A DNA stretch of 64,000 bases from assembly GCA_022605955.1 (NCBI GenBank), contig JAKCOZ010000041.1, positions 342,001 through 406,000 of the forward strand, written 5' to 3'. Position numbers and translations under genes: made by a program. Numbering within the stretch: the first letter of the stretch is position 1; every line of letters begins with the position of its first letter. Under the pieces are notes generated by a model. It had not been told where the DNA came from, ran no database searches, and saw nothing but the letters and a program-made list of their open reading frames with translations. Source of the stretch: Rallus limicola (lineage: Eukaryota; Chordata; Aves; Gruiformes; Rallidae). Below, in pieces: positions 9,395 to 22,379 of the stretch.

Positions 9395-10298
9395 ATGGCG
9401 CTCCCCCCTCTGCGGCACACATCGGGGGGCCCCTCTGCCCCCACCATGGCGCCCTGTGCCTTCCCCAACCCCGACGCTGGAGGTAAGGCCTGAGCCCACT
9501 GCTGGCTGCTCAGGGCCGTGCTCTGGGCAGCTCCACAGCCCCTCCTCCATCGCACCTCTCCCTCCTCCCTCTCAGCGCCCTCGCGCTCGCTCCTGTCCCA
9601 GCTGGGGACGTGATCACCAGCCTGTGCCCATGTCTCTCTTTCAGGACCCACCGACCCCCAACAACTGCCAGGGCAGCAGCAGCAGCCGGTACCTGCACCC
9701 TCCCGCTCCCCTGCAGCAGAGCTGAGCTACGTCCACGCTTGGGGCCTGCTCGGCGGGTGCCTGGGGGGCTCCCTCCGGCCCCCAGCCTGACACATCTCCC
9801 TCTGCCCCCTGCAGATCTCCAAGCAAACCTGCTGGACAGCTGATCAAACCCCCACGTTTCCAATACCAATCAGATCAACACCAGAGCAGCTGCACTGGCA
9901 GCCACCCAGCAGGTCCTGTGCCCATGGATGTGGACAGTGTCACAGGCTGTGACATCTCACCTGTGCCCATGGATGTGGACAGTGTCACAGGCTGTGACAT
10001 CTCACCTGTGCCCATGGATGTGGACAGTGTCACAGGCTGTGACATCTCACCTGTGCCCATGGATGTGGACAGTGTCACAGGCTGTGACATCTCACCTGTG
10101 CCCATGGATGTGGACAGTGTTGACATCTGCACCATCTACCCTGTCCCCATGGATGTGGACAGTGTCACAGTCTGTGACATCTCTGTGATGTCCCCATGGA
10201 AGAGGACACACTGCCAGGCAGTGCCACCACTCTTGGCTCTGTTGCAGGGATGGGGGGACATGAGCAGGAACAGAGGGAGGGCAGGTGTTATTCTGTAG
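9395..10298 (+). CDS. Possible spliced gene of unknown function ending in a 15-residue repeat
   Basis: An ATG at 9,395 opens MALPPLRHTSGG and runs through MAPCAFPNPDAG to a consensus donor (G|GTAAGG at 9,482). A phase-matched 44-base exon (9,645-9,688; GPTDPQQLPGQQQQP) follows acceptor CTCTTTCAG and ends at CCG|GTACCT. A further acceptor (CCCCCTGCAG, exon from 9,815) precedes sequence open in two frames. One frame runs unbroken into the PMDVDSVTGCDISPV repeats and stops at 10,298. The phase-0 join instead uses the other frame and stops in the first repeat, so the last junction is unsettled. I do not recognise the family. The exon borders and lack of stops are the only evidence. Confidence 0.25.
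9917..10195 (+). repeat. 45-bp minisatellite, about 6 copies
   Basis: The unit begins CCCATGGATGTGGACAGTGT and contains GGCTGTGACATCTCACCTGT. Four copies are nearly identical and two at the end have diverged. Because 45 is a multiple of 3, the array encodes PMDVDSVTGCDISPV repeats. Confidence 0.9.
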
Positions 10299-10299
10299 T

Positions 10300-11179
10300 T
10301 AGTACCTTTGATGACTCTTTTGTTATTCATTTCCATTAAAAGCCATTTATTGAGAACCTTTCTGTGTCTGCAGGGGATGGGGAGGGAGTGCAGGGGGCAC
10401 CCACAAATGACACCAAAGAGGTGCAAGAGCACCCCCCAAATCACACCCACTGCTCCAACTGCATCCATTTGTCACTATGAATTTACAAGCTGGTGAAAAC
10501 GAGCTCTAGAGCAGAAACATCCCTCTCAGGAAACTGCCTTGGTGTTTTAGTTCAATGAGGTTTAGAAGTGGTTGAGGTTTTGCTGGGGGGTTTGGGCTCA
10601 GGTGTTGTTTTTCCAGCTCTGGGTGCAAATCCTGTCCATTCTTCCCTGTTGCTTCTGTCCCTGTTGTTAATGCTACTGGTCTCAAGGAACAGTCAAGTTC
10701 CTCCTGCCAGAGATGCCTTTTGGATTCAGTCCCTGCTGTAACATCACCAGCTGATGTGCTGCACACCCCATCTCCTACTGGTGGCCTTTTGGCACGTGCC
10801 AGGCCAAGAGCTCTTCTTTCATCTCCCACTCCCTGTAAGCCCAGGGAAGGTGAAATACTCTCATTTTTACCATCTTGCTGCTCACTCCCTGCAATGGTGT
10901 CACACAACAGTCCCCAGAAGGCCAACCCTGCCCTGGGCTGCATCAAAGCCAGTGTGGCCTGCAGGACGAGGAGGGGGGGATCCTGCCCCTCTGCTCTGGG
11001 GTCCTACAGAAAGTGGGCTTTCCCTCAGCCTCCATTCCCCAGGCTGAAGCAGCCCGGGTCTCTCAGCCTCTGGCCTTCCAAGCTACAGATCTCTGCTGTG
11101 CTGGAACCTGCTGCTGTGGTTTCTCCTCAGCCCAGAGCCCAGCACCACGCAGCCGCTCGCTCTCTAAGAGGATGTGGTT
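10300..11179. other. No recognisable gene
   Basis: Unique-looking sequence. I find no exon chain, RNA gene or repeat I can name. Confidence 0.4.
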
Positions 11180-11690
11180 GGAGACTGTGGTGGGGGGAAG
11201 GGAGGGGAAAGGAAACCAAAATATCCCAAACCTCTTGAGTTGGGATAAGGACAGTGTCCTGGGACAGCAGAGAGAGAGAAACAGCAACAACAGGACTTTG
11301 TAGCAAAATAGACACAGCTGGGGATGCACAATGCAGGTTCTCACTGAACTGCAGAGCTCAGGCTGCACAGCTCAGAGCTGTCCTGAACCTGGACAGTGCC
11401 CAAACCCCTGTGTCCTGGAGCGGTACCCTCCTCCTCCCACCAGCCTCTCATCATCTGCTGAGCATCTCCTGACTGGCATGGAATACACTCTGTGGCCAGG
11501 TAGGGTCACCTGTCCTGGCTGTGTCTCCTCCCAGCTCCCTGGGTGCCCCCTGCCTTCTCCTTAGCAGGGCAGCATGAACACCTGGAAAGGCAGGCAATCC
11601 CACAGTCAACATCACATCTTTAGGTAAACAAAGGAGGAGCCAAAATTTCAGATGCAGAGATTTCATCAAGGTCAGTTCTAACCCAGAGAG
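11180..11690 (-). mobile_element. Degraded LTR related to the 6,170-6,718 family
   Basis: GTTGGGATAAGGACAGTGTC, the hallmark GGACTTTGTAGCAAAA, GCACAATGCAGGTTCTCACT and CTGGCATGGAATACACTCTG line up in order with GTTGGGATAAGGATAGTTTA, GGACTTTAGAGCAAAAG, CACAATGCAGTTTCTCACC and TTGGCATGGAATACTCTCTT of the better LTR. The following GGCAGCATGAACACCTGGAA is also typical of bird LTRs. The outer borders are approximate. Confidence 0.7.
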
Positions 11691-14600
11691 AGACAACTTG
11701 TCTAAATCACTCTCACTGAGGGCTGGCAGACATCCACAAGACCACAGGAGATCTCTGGGGTTTCTACCAGGACTGTGAACACACCTTTCTTTCCACGGGC
11801 TGACCAGGGTATTTGGGCCTGGAAAAGCAGGCAGCAGCCAGCCAGGCAGGGATACAAGTCCCACCAGCCCTGAGAAGCTGCCTGACAGTTCTTACTCCTT
11901 CCATTACAGTGTTTCAGACCAAGGAAGTCTGTTGGTACCAGATGCTGTTCACACAAGGACTCCATAGGGAGAATCCTGTCCAAGGGGCTGCACGCAGAGT
12001 TTGAGTACACCAGAAATACTCTCAGAAATCAGACATCTGGCAGCACTGAGAAAGTGGAAAGTGCTTATCTTCTCATCTTTACAAATATTTTTGTCCTAGA
12101 CCAGCCCCTCTCTGCTCCATAAACCCAGAAATCAAAGCTTTGGTAGAGCAGCGTCTCCTGGCACGACTGCTCATCTCTGCAGCCTCACTGGAGCTTTTCT
12201 TTCACAGCTGATTTCCTTTGCATTCCCTCAGGTATCAGTCATTAAACCCAACTTGGAGTAATCCCAAGGAGCTGCCTGAGCTGCCATCCCTACAGCTGTA
12301 ACCCTGCTCTCAAGCAAACAGCTCTGCAGAAGGTGGCACGCTCAGCTCCTGGCTCAGGGACTCCAGCAGATCCTGTCTGTGATACACACCAGCAGCACAA
12401 CCCTGCTGGGAGCAACGTGCCTCTGGGGACAGGAGCTGCCAACCCAGCTGCACTGCCCAGAACTTGCCAGAACCGCAGGGACCCAGGGCCTTCTGCAGCA
12501 GCAGCACCTCCAGGCCAAGGGGAAAGGGAAAGGAACCAACAAGGGGCTGGAGTGGGACACAGGCTGCTTGGTCAGAGCAGAGTCCCCCAGCTGCACCGCT
12601 CCCCGGGGAAAGCTGGCACACACTCAGCCTGGCTGCCAAAGAGGTTTCCTCAGGGCTGGAGAGAAGCAAACACAGGAGAGCACACTGCCCCTGGCAAAGG
12701 GTGGGGGAAAAGGCTTTGTGAGGACAAGGGCCAACAGGGTCATCTTACAGCTTCCCAGAACACCATCTCACCCTCATTCCTCCCCTTTCACAGGCACAGA
12801 GGACTAAAAGCAGAGTGCTGGTAAAGCTGTTCCCTGCTTTGCAGACCACAAACCAGCCAGCACACTTTAAGCCAGGGCAGTCCAGAATCTGCATTTCTAC
12901 TGTGGGGATAAAAGTAACTCCCCCAGAGCTGAAAACCCACCTGCAGAAAGGGGTTCTTTCACAACACTCCTCAGGTGGCCTCAGCACCACCAGAGCTACA
13001 CTCAGTCACCAGGCTCTTGCTCTAAACCCCAAACACCAAGAGATACCAACAGCCCTTCACCCTTAAGCTCACTCCAGAGAATCCCTACCTAGGCAGGAAC
13101 CTCAAAGGGAAACCCCACAGTTGGTGCAGCACTCCACTGCCCCAGCACCTCTGTGCACTGCTCAGCACAGCCTCCCCTCAGGCTTCCCCACAAGCAGAAA
13201 GCTACAGGCACCAACCAACAGGCAGAACATCACAGCACCACCCAGACCTCCCTAAAGATCTCACAGAAAGCACCAGCCAGCAGCAACTCCCCCCAGGACC
13301 AGGATAGATACATAGCCCACCCTTCCCTCAGCACAGGGGCTGAGGGAGAACCTTACCCTGTGGCTCACAGCATCAGCCAGGATGCCTCCAGCTGACCTGA
13401 CTGGTTAAATTAGGGTTTAATCTTAGAGAACCCTGCACTGGGAGCTCATGCTGCTTGATGGTGGTGTTTTAGTCAAGCTCTGTTTCATGTGCTTTGATGC
13501 CATCACTTAGTTTTGGGAAAGTCTGTCAGAAGGGCCATGTCCCAGGGGTTCCAGTGATTCCCCCCTCAAGAGCTGCAGCTCAGCCTTCCTCAGATTCAGG
13601 GTCCTGACTCCACTTGTCATGTGGTTCACACGCCTCAGCACAGGGAACCCACCAGCTCATGATCACTGCAGCCCTGTGTGTGTTGCTTGAAACTCCTTCA
13701 GTGAGTCTATTGCATGTGTCACCCCCTCAGCTGCCCCTTCTCCACCAGAACTCAGCCACCCCAAACTACAAACACAAACCAGCTGCAGCTGTGCCCTCTG
13801 GGTAAGGCCAATCTCTCTGCACTCATAAATAACCTTTTGCATCACACTGAAACAATACATGGTGGGTTGAGCAGTGCCATGTATAAAGACTTCCTGGGGT
13901 GCAATCACTACACAGGAAAATCCAGCTGTGCTGCCTCAAGAGCTGGAGGAAATGCAATCCTGAACTTCTGAAACCGCTTCAGCTGCCTGACCCGACCCAA
14001 AAGGATTCTCCTCCTGCAGGACACTGCCCTTGTCAGCATTCTCCTATCTCACTAGCAACATCTGTACCTGGCATGGGCAGCACTCTGTCTTGTCCTGCCC
14101 AGCACAGCTTGACTCTGAGACACAGCAGTGAGTAACCACAAATCAGAATCACTCTGAACACACTGCAGGCGTGCACTGCAATGCAGGACACAGTGAGGAG
14201 AGAATCTGTGCCTGGCTTTGCACTGAAAGGGGAAAAACAGGGAGCTGTGTGAGAGCCTCTGTCTCAGCCCCAGCTCCAGGGACACAGGATACAGGGCTTT
14301 TGGTGTCACTGCAGTCCCTGAATGAATGACTGGGGTCAGTGTTAGGATGAGGCTGCAGACGCAGCACGCTCTGTTCCATGCCATCCACACAGACTGGCTC
14401 CTGGAGAAATCTTCCCAGGGAGACTGACTGACTGGTAGGAGCTCAGGAGGAGCATTGGTTTCCCAGGCACGGCACTGAAACCAGGATTTCAAGGAAGAAC
14501 TGGAGGAATAACAAGGGAAGGAGACACTTCAGGGAGCTCTCTTCCTGGGGAGGGGAGGAGACGGCACACAGCACAGCCAGCACCAAACATCAGGGGTTGC

Positions 14601-17314
14601 CAGCGAGGGACCCTGCCTGCACGTCTGTGGCTGCTGCCCCTGCAGCCAGCGTGGCCAAAATGCCAGGGGTTATTGCACAGGATCAGTATTCTTTCCCATT
14701 GCCTCAGAGAACACAACTCTTACTCAAAACAAACTAAACACTTATTGAAACAGACATAAACAAGCAGTGCCTCCACTCTGGAAATGTTTCCAATGAAGCC
14801 ATTCTAAACAGGATGGTGAGGTTTCTTTGTGGGGGATCTCCTAGGCAGAGCTGTTTCTGAAGCAGGGCACAGCCAGGGAGTCCAGTCTGGAGGCACCAGC
14901 AGGGAGGGGAGTGCGCTGGCCCCAGCCTCCCTGGCTCTTCCCACGACCAGCTCCAATGACCAGCCTGTCTTGGGCCAGGGAGCCCAAAGCATCATGTCAG
15001 GCACAGCAACCCTTGTGGAGGAACACCCGCTGCCCCAGGACCTGCTCACCCCAACTACAGCTTCCCCGAGCCTGCCAACACCATCCTGACATTCGAAGAC
15101 ACTGTTGGATGGACCTGCCACTGCACCAACCCCACAGCATTTCCTCCAGTGCAGCATCTCTGGGCTTCTCCACGGGGCTGCTGGAGAGCAAAAGGTGCAA
15201 GGGGACAAGTTTGCCTTCTGCAGAGCAAGTCACAGCTGGGAAGGACACCCCAAGGAGAGCAACAAGTGTCCTGGCAGCAGCATCTGATGCAGAGAAAGCC
15301 AGCTCATGCTTCATCCCCACAGCCCCACAGCATGAAGGGCTGCTGGGACGCTTCCTTCATACAGACACAGCTGCATGGAGGCACCCACAAGATCATCCCA
15401 TGACTCTGCAGCTGAAACTCCCATCCCCAGAGAGCCTGACAGCAAGAGAAGGGATCCCCAGGCAGAACTCAGACCAGGGCAGAACCATGGGCAAGCCCAG
15501 GCTGGCTCTGGCTGAGAGAGGCCGGGGCAGAGGCCGACAGGCCCTCAGGGCAGCCTGACCCTTCCCCAGCTGGGCACGCCACCTCCCCAGCACCCACACT
15601 GCAGGACAGTTGCTCTCCAGGCCTGTGCTCTGCAGAGGCACCTGGGCACGTGGCTGGAGAGCTGCCCCAAAGCTCTGGGTGCTTCATGGCACAGACCCCA
15701 CACCCTGAGAGCAGGGATGTGGCTAGGCTGGACAGGAGGCCAGAGGGCTTGCTCCAGGGAAAGGCTCTAGGCTGGAGGGGGTCATGCTGGGGCTATTCAA
15801 TTCCCTGTGAAACATCCCTTCTTCTCATTTCCTCTCATTCCCTGATCACATCTCTGCTGCCTGGAGCTGTTCCTCCTGGCAGGCACTGCCCTGTGCCGTG
15901 TCTCTCCCAGGCAGCACTCTCAGAGCCCATCCCAGGAGCTGGGCACTCCCCTGGGCCCTGCAGAACGCTGCCTGTTTGCTGGGCACTGGCTGCCTGCATC
16001 TTCCTGTCTGCTGGGAGAAAGGGGCAGGTCAGACTAAGGCTGATGGCTCAGGCAGCGGTGATGCTGGGGCAGAGGAGTGGCTGGAGGCACCTGGCCGCCC
16101 TTCTGGCTGCTCAGAGCTCCGGTTCAGGAGTCTCAGGCACTTGGCAAAACTAAGACACCCCCTCTCACTCCCCAGGAGCTGGACATTGACTCAGGAGCAT
16201 TCCTTGACTTTATCCTACTCCTTATCTTGACCTTCTCCCTGAAACCTGCTGTTGGAAATATTCTGGGAGCGAGGCAAAGCTCTGAGCAGCCCTGACCCAC
16301 ACAGCACCCTCCACACTGCTGAAGGACCCTGTCCTGGAGAGCTCCTGCATCCCACACAGAGCTTCTTCCCGCAGCAGCGTGGGCAGCTCCCTGGGCAGGC
16401 TGAGTGCTGACCCTGGCAGGCAGCAGAGCCCTCCTCCTCTGCAACAGGCACTCTCAGAGATGCTCCTGCAGAGCCTGTCACCTGTGGGACGTGCCAGCTT
16501 TGGGAGACCCCTCCAGGAACTGACCCTGCCCTGCCCGGCCCCCAGGGACTCACCAGGCAGAGCGCTGGGAAGATTCCTCCTCCAGGCAGCTCGCAGCATC
16601 CTCCCTCTCCCAAGTGCCTTGGAGCTCTCTCAGTCTCACAGGTCTCCTGTCAGTGCCTGAAGCTGTGCCCTCAGCCCTGCTCCTGGCAAGAGCCGTCTCT
16701 CTGCAGCACTGCCCGCTTGCCACAAGCTCTGTCCATCCCAGCAGCCCAGCCCAGCCCAGCAGCAGAGCAGCAGCCCAAGGTGTCACTGTCTCTGTCCCCT
16801 CTGGCCTCAGGGCAACCTGATGTGAAACAGGCTGAAGGAGCCACTGATGAACCTTCTGTCAGGAGAGAAGAAAGGCCTCGTCAGAGAAGGGTCATTCTTT
16901 TCCTATGACAAAGACTTGGCTCCCAGAAGTTTTGGGTTTGATGGCACCTGTAGCCAGCACACCCAGACAGGGACAGGGACTGATCTCCTTCCCCACTGCA
17001 GAGGGAAGGGATTCACCCCCATCCCATGCCCGCAGTCCTGGGGCTACAAGTGGCCGCAGCAGCTGCCCATCCCACAGCACAACCCCACGGGGGGTGGGAT
17101 TCCTCTGGCCCCAGGAGGAGAAGCCAGCAGGGATGGAACTGTGCTGGGAGAGAATGTACCCACGCTCAGGGGGAGGAAGCAAGCACACACCTCTCTAAGC
17201 ATCCCAACAAGACTGTGTGTAGAAGCCAGGACCTCACTGGGCTCTTTACTGGCCCTGGCAATTTCTGGAAGGGGAGCACAGCAGGATGCAAACAGTCCAG
17301 GCAGTGAATGGCAT
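11691..17314. other. Long interval without a recognisable gene
   Basis: I read both strands for conserved motifs and exon chains and found nothing I can support. The moderately GC-rich sequence gives many short random frames. Parts resemble anonymous flanking DNA of bird receptor clusters, but I cannot document this. Confidence 0.4.
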
Positions 17315-18085
17315 GGAATGGGGGTTCAGTCAGTTCCTCATGAGTTGTTCTCCTTCTTAGCTGGGGTGGGGAGGGGGGCATTCCTCACCCCCTTCCCCTG
17401 CTGCACCCTGGGGTCCCACCCAGGGCAGACAGTCCTCTAGGAACTTCTCCAACCTGAGTCCTTCCCCAGGGGGCTTCAGCTCTTCCCCAGCTGCCCCAGG
17501 GTGGGTCACTGCTGTGGGTGCAGCCATCAATCACAGAATGTCTCTCAGTCCCTCAGGCCCAGGCTGCTCCAGCCTGCTCCTCCATCCCCTGCTCCAGCAC
17601 CAGTGTCTCTGGCTCATCTCTGTGTCTCTGTCCCTCTGCAGGGGCTGCAGGTGCTGGCAGGGGCTGGCTCCAACACAGGTCACAGCATCTCCTGTCTGCC
17701 TCCCCCTGCTCCAGCGTGGGGCCTCTCCAGGGGCTGCAGGTGGGGTCTGGGCCTTTTCCCTAGGCTTGGGGGAGACCCTTGTTCCCCATGGGTTTCTCCA
17801 GGGGCTGCAGGGGCATCTTTCTCTGCGGCACCTGGGTGCCTCCTCCCTCTCCCCCCACCCCTCACCCTTCCCTGACCTTGGTGCCTGCAAAGTTTCTCCA
17901 TCTTCTCACTCTCTTCCCTGGTGGCACAAAGCAGCTGCTGGCAGGGTTATTTCCTCTGAAATGTTTTCTCCCAGAGGTGCTGCCACCGGCGCTGACTGGC
18001 TCGGCCGTGCTCAGCAGCAGCTCTGTCCTGGAGCTGGCTGGGATTTGCTCTGTCAGACCCAGGGGAAGCTTGGAGGAGCCTCAGG
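17315..18085 (+). repeat. Avian ERV-derived dispersed repeat, fullest unpaired copy
   Basis: It starts with ATGGGGGTTCAGTCAGTTCC and TGTTCTCCTTCTTAGCTGGG. It continues with repeated GGGGCTGCAGGTGCTGGCAG / CCAGGGGCTGCAGGGGCATC modules and ends with GGCGCTGACTGGCTCGG and GGGGAAGCTTGGAGG. The same modules occur in both palindrome arms. I recall such sequence from bird ERVL-type elements. No intact protein is encoded. Confidence 0.55.
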
Positions 18086-18411
18086 CTGATGTCACCCTTG
18101 AAGCCCCAGTCCTCCAGCAGAACCTCTCCATGCAAAACCACAACAGCAGAAAAAAGAGTGGAGAGGAATCTGAAGGGTCCAAGCAGACTGCTGTGGGATT
18201 GTTCCAGAGAGACACTTGAAGTCCTGGGGCTCTGACAGTCTGGGCCAGGGCTCTGGAGAAGTGGAATGGATTTAACAGGGAAGGCACCTCACAAAACACA
18301 GATGACAATGTCCAAAGCAGAGGAAGCAACCAACATGAATTCAGAATCAATTCTGAGACAAGACATGGAGAACTTGGCATTTCTGAAAGACTGCCCATGG
18401 AATGAGCATCT

Positions 18412-18678
18412 TCAGGTGCTCCACAAGGAATTGGCCATAGATTTAGGAACTATTGTGGAGATGCAGCCCAGACACAGAACAGAGAGGTTGAGGAGGAAGA
18501 AGTACCTGGGGGTGTGGAGGCGCTGGTCACAGGCTGTGGAGAGGATGATGAGGCCGCTGCCCAGCAGAGCAGCCAGGGAGATGCCCAGGAAGAGGCAGAA
18601 GTGCAGGAGCTGCAGCTCCCGTGTGTCTGCACAGGCCAGGAGGAGGAACTGGCTGATGCAGCTGCTGCTGTTGGACAT
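18412..18678 (-). pseudogene. Olfactory receptor fragment, OR14-like bird type
   Basis: From an ATG at 18,678 the frame gives 88 residues, including MSNSSSCISQFLLLA, LHFCLFLGISLAALLGS, LHTPRYFFLLNLS and TIVPKSMANSL. This is the N-terminus, TM1, first intracellular loop and TM2 of the large bird OR14-like (gamma-c) family. The frame stops right after SLWST, where family members continue for about 220 more residues. The usual LHTPMYFFL motif carries M to R. The rest of the receptor is absent downstream (18,090-18,411 is unrelated), so this is a truncated pseudogene. Intact relatives are seven-TM odorant receptors of sensory neurons. Confidence 0.85.
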
Positions 18679-18679
18679 C

Positions 18680-20527
18680 TGCTGCTGCTGGATATGGTTA
18701 TGTTCTGTGGAGGAAAATGGAGTTCTTGGTTAGGTCAGACTTGTCTGAGGAAAACATTTTGCATGTCTGATTGCAACCCAGCTCTCCCAGCCTCTGTTCA
18801 AGGAGACCTCCCTGCAGCTCCCTGTCTGCAGCTCTTGGTGTTGCAGGCTGAGGAGCAGAGGGTCTGAAATGGGCTCCTGAGCTTCCTGATGGACGCTTCC
18901 ACAGAGAGGGAGTATCCATCAGGAACCTGTGCCCAGCTCTGCTCCCTGGCAGGGCTCACACAGCCCAGCCCTCTGCGTGCTGGGTGCTCCCCTCTGCCTG
19001 CAGACACCTCCCCGGGGCAGGGCACAGGAACCACATAGTAGCCCAGGCAGCAGGGAGCAAACGCCTCCCTCTCTCTCCCCTGCCCTTTCTCACCCTGGGG
19101 CACCCCAAGCTCTACAGTCAGGCTCTCCCTTCAGGCATCTGCAGCTGGGCATCTTCAGAGGAGCTGTAAGCTGCTCTCTGTCTACTGGAAAAGGCTCAGA
19201 AAGGGACACTGCTGCTCTGCTCTCACCTGTCCCCTGGAGGGGTTGGAAGCTGAGACGTGTCCACCTCCTCCTGAGCAAGCAGGGACCTGGGCTCCCACGA
19301 AGGAGGCGGCCAGGGCCGGGCTGCACGCTCCAGCCTCTTCTCTCCCCAGCTGCAAGGACAACACAGAAGAAGGGAGAACACAGCCAGCTGCTGAGAGATG
19401 GGCAGCCCCAGCACCACGGGGCTGCACTGGCAGCCTTGGCTCTAGAGAACAGGGAAAGGTTTCTGCACAGGGAGGCACCTGGCGCTGGAGAAAGCTGCTG
19501 CACTTGCCCTGGCAAGGAACTTGTGCCCAAAGTGCCCAAGGGACTGGTCATGCTCTGGAGGGAAATGCAGCAAGGCAAAGTCTTGAAGGAAAAGTGCTAT
19601 CTAAGGCCTGAGGCTCAGGAAAGGAGAAGCCAGGCACAGGTCCTGCTGCAGACCTCAAAGAAGAGCAGCAGAACACTGGTAAAGCACAGGCTGGCAACAG
19701 ATCCTCTGACTGCAAGTACACCAAGGGAAGGAGAAGGGCCTTGTGAGCTGCCAGACAGGGAGTGCAAGACTCAGTAAGAGCAAGGGGAGTCTGTGGGGCT
19801 GCCACAAGGCCAGAGACATTCTGATTCCCTATTTCCATGGGAAGAGTTTGAACAGGGCTGGGGAAATGTCAGATCCATTCTCACAGCGATTCCCAGAGCA
19901 GGAATGGACACGCTCAGGAGGAGAGTTCTCATCCCCACTCCAGCTCTGCACACACCCCGCTCTCCTCTGCCCTTGACTTCTGTCTCCTTATCACACTGTC
20001 CTTCCCCTCCTTGGCTGGCAGAGGCAGACAGAAATGCCATGCCTGCATCCTGCTGGAGTTTCCCTTGACAGATCACTCCTGGGCCATGAGTTCTGAGAGG
20101 AAGACCTGAAGCCAAAAAGAGCTAAGCCCTTCCTAGAGTCCTTTCTGCCTCCAGGCTGGGAACAACTTCAGCCACAGAACCAGCTACACCAAAAGTTCCC
20201 ATTCTCCATGGACCACACGCCACCAGACCTTTCAGACCACAGAAAAAGTCAGCAGCATCTGCAGCAGCAGCTTGTTTTAGTCACCCAAATCAAGTCTAGT
20301 TTGTTGGATGTAGTTTAGAATATGATTTTGATACTAAAGGTGCTGCAGCAGCTCTGAGAATAGAAAGCATGTTCAGGCCATCAGCAATAGGTATCTAGGA
20401 CAGGGTGTGCCTTGATCCCTGTGGGAATCGTTATGGGCTCTGAATTAAACCAGTGGGGACTGGGTATGGACCTGGAGTCAAACCAACAGGTACCAGAGGA
20501 GACTGGTTGTGCTGTGGGAGATCAGGG
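18680..20527. other. No recognisable gene
   Basis: Flank of the olfactory receptor fragment. One plus-strand frame (18,929-19,777) is long, but its composition is random-looking and no motif is visible. Confidence 0.35.
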
Positions 20528-20753
20528 AGTTCTTTCCAGGGAGAGTGCTGAGGGGCTGGAAGGGGCTGCCCAGAGAGGGGGTGGGTGCCCCATCCCTGGG
20601 GGTGTTCAAGGCCAGGTTGGATGGGGCCCTGGGCAATCTTGTGTAGCTCCAGGCCTGGAAGCTGCTGGTCCTTCCTGTGGCAGGGGGGTGGGAGCTCTCT
20701 GATCCCTGGGGTCCCTTCCAGCCCAGACCAGGCTGGGATTCTGAGATTCTATG
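20528..20753 (+). mobile_element. CR1 LINE 3' end
   Basis: TTCTTTCCAGGGAGAGTGCT, GGTGTTCAAGGCCAGGTTGG and the terminal GATTCTATGA identify the 3' end of CR1. It is shorter than the copy at 3,013. Confidence 0.9.
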
Positions 20754-21163
20754 ATCAGCCAGAGATGAAATGAGCATGGAAAAGGATGGGGTAAGCATTA
20801 CCCTCCCTTCTTTCTGTTCAAAGGAATCAATACAGTTAACCAATGATTTCCATAGGGTAAGGATACAGGTGAGGTGAGGCAACTGAGAGCCAATCTGCAT
20901 GAAAGAAACAAACCCTGAGCCACACAGCAAACCCCTACACCACTGCCAATGATGCCCCATCATCTGCCCCCCTCAAATGACCTTCATCACCTGAGGAGGA
21001 ACTTGTGGTCCCAGCAATGCAGCCAGCTCACCAGTAGCCACCCGCTGACCAAGGAAGGAGTGGGGATCAGACGGGGCTGGCAAGTCCAGAGCACGTTCTC
21101 CCAGTCTCCAGTCACAGCACCTTGGGAAAAGGGCCCTGATCCTGGCCTGGAGTTTTCCCTTCA

Positions 21164-21659
21164 GCCCACTCTGGGATTAAACCCCATGGGACAATTCTCT
21201 GGCAACAGGGGACATGGCACAAAGACACAGACAGACTTCACCAAGGCTACTGACCGCACAGCAGCTCAGGGTCTTCCTGCAGCCACTGTCCCCTGCAGAG
21301 CAGGAACTCATCCTCCCACCATCCATGGCTCCTCTCAGGGTCGCACACAGCCAGAGCAGAGAGCAGACACCCAGCAGCAGCTGAAGGCCAAGCACTGCAA
21401 GGCAAGAAATGACACTGAGAACTTCAGGTTCCACAGCACTGAATGACACCAACAGACACCTGCTCCCAGGAGAAAAGGGAAACACTTGCCAAGAAGGGAA
21501 ATGTCAAGACTGGGAAGGAAACATGTTCTGAGCACATCTGGGATTTGTTCTGCCCTGATGGAATCAAGAACCTCAGCTGGCTGACTGGAGCTGTTTGGGG
21601 ATCAGAGAAGTGACCTGAGGCATTGCTCATTTGAGAGCCAAGTTCATTACTGCCTGTTG
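21164..21659. other. Outer end of left arm, no gene recognised
   Basis: Complex sequence shared with 55,860-56,351. The minus-strand frame 21,177-21,485 (102 codons) has a counterpart at 56,030-56,338 with few changes, but I see no domain. Confidence 0.4.
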
Positions 21660-22340
21660 GGGTTTTGCAGGGCTGGGCTCAGCTGGAGAAGGGGAGGTGT
21701 AGGGGGGGCTGCAAGAAGCAGCCAGAAGCTCTCTGCAGGCCCCACCGAGCAAACACCAGCTGGCTCAAGGCTGGAGTCGCTGCTGACCAAGGCTGAGCCT
21801 GAGCCCATCACCAATGGTCACAGCGCCTCTGGGAGTCACATTGGGGAGGGAAAAAACCCACAAGCAGCTGCTTTGTGCCCCCAGAGAAGGGAGAGAGAAG
21901 ATCTAAGGAGCTGGGCAGACACCAAGGCCACAAAATAGGGGAGGAGGCACCCCAGGTTCCAGAGAGAAAGATGCCCTGCAGCCCCTGGAGAAACCCATGG
22001 TGAAGCAGGGGTGCCCCCACAGCCCAGGGAAAAGGCCCAGACCCCACCTGCAGCCCCTGGAGAGGCCCCACGCTGGAGCAGGGGGAGACAGACAGGAGAT
22101 GCTGTGACCTGTGTTGGAGCCAGCCCCTGCCAGCACCTGCAGCCTCTGGAGAAAGACAGAGACACAGAGATGAGCCAGGGAGAGAGAGATCCACCCTGCA
22201 GCAGGTTTGCTGAGGGAAGAGCTTGTGACCCTGTGAGGCCCAGGCTGGAGCAGTCTGGGCCTGATCAACATTCTGTGATTTGATGACTGCCCCCACAGCA
22301 GAGAGAGACAGAGACACAGAGATGAGGAGAAAGGGGCAGA
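21660..22340 (-). repeat. ERV-derived repeat in left arm
   Basis: Reverse complement of the GGGGCTGCAGG module set seen at 17,315-18,085. It pairs with 55,190-55,860 in the right arm. Confidence 0.6.
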
Positions 22341-22379
22341 TCAGGAGAAGAGGATTTTTATGGGTCAAACGGCTTTGTG

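Noticed and set aside
15650..16153. 167-codon plus-strand frame as a gene
   Set aside because: No motif, no supporting splice pattern, and overlapping frames of similar length exist on both strands.
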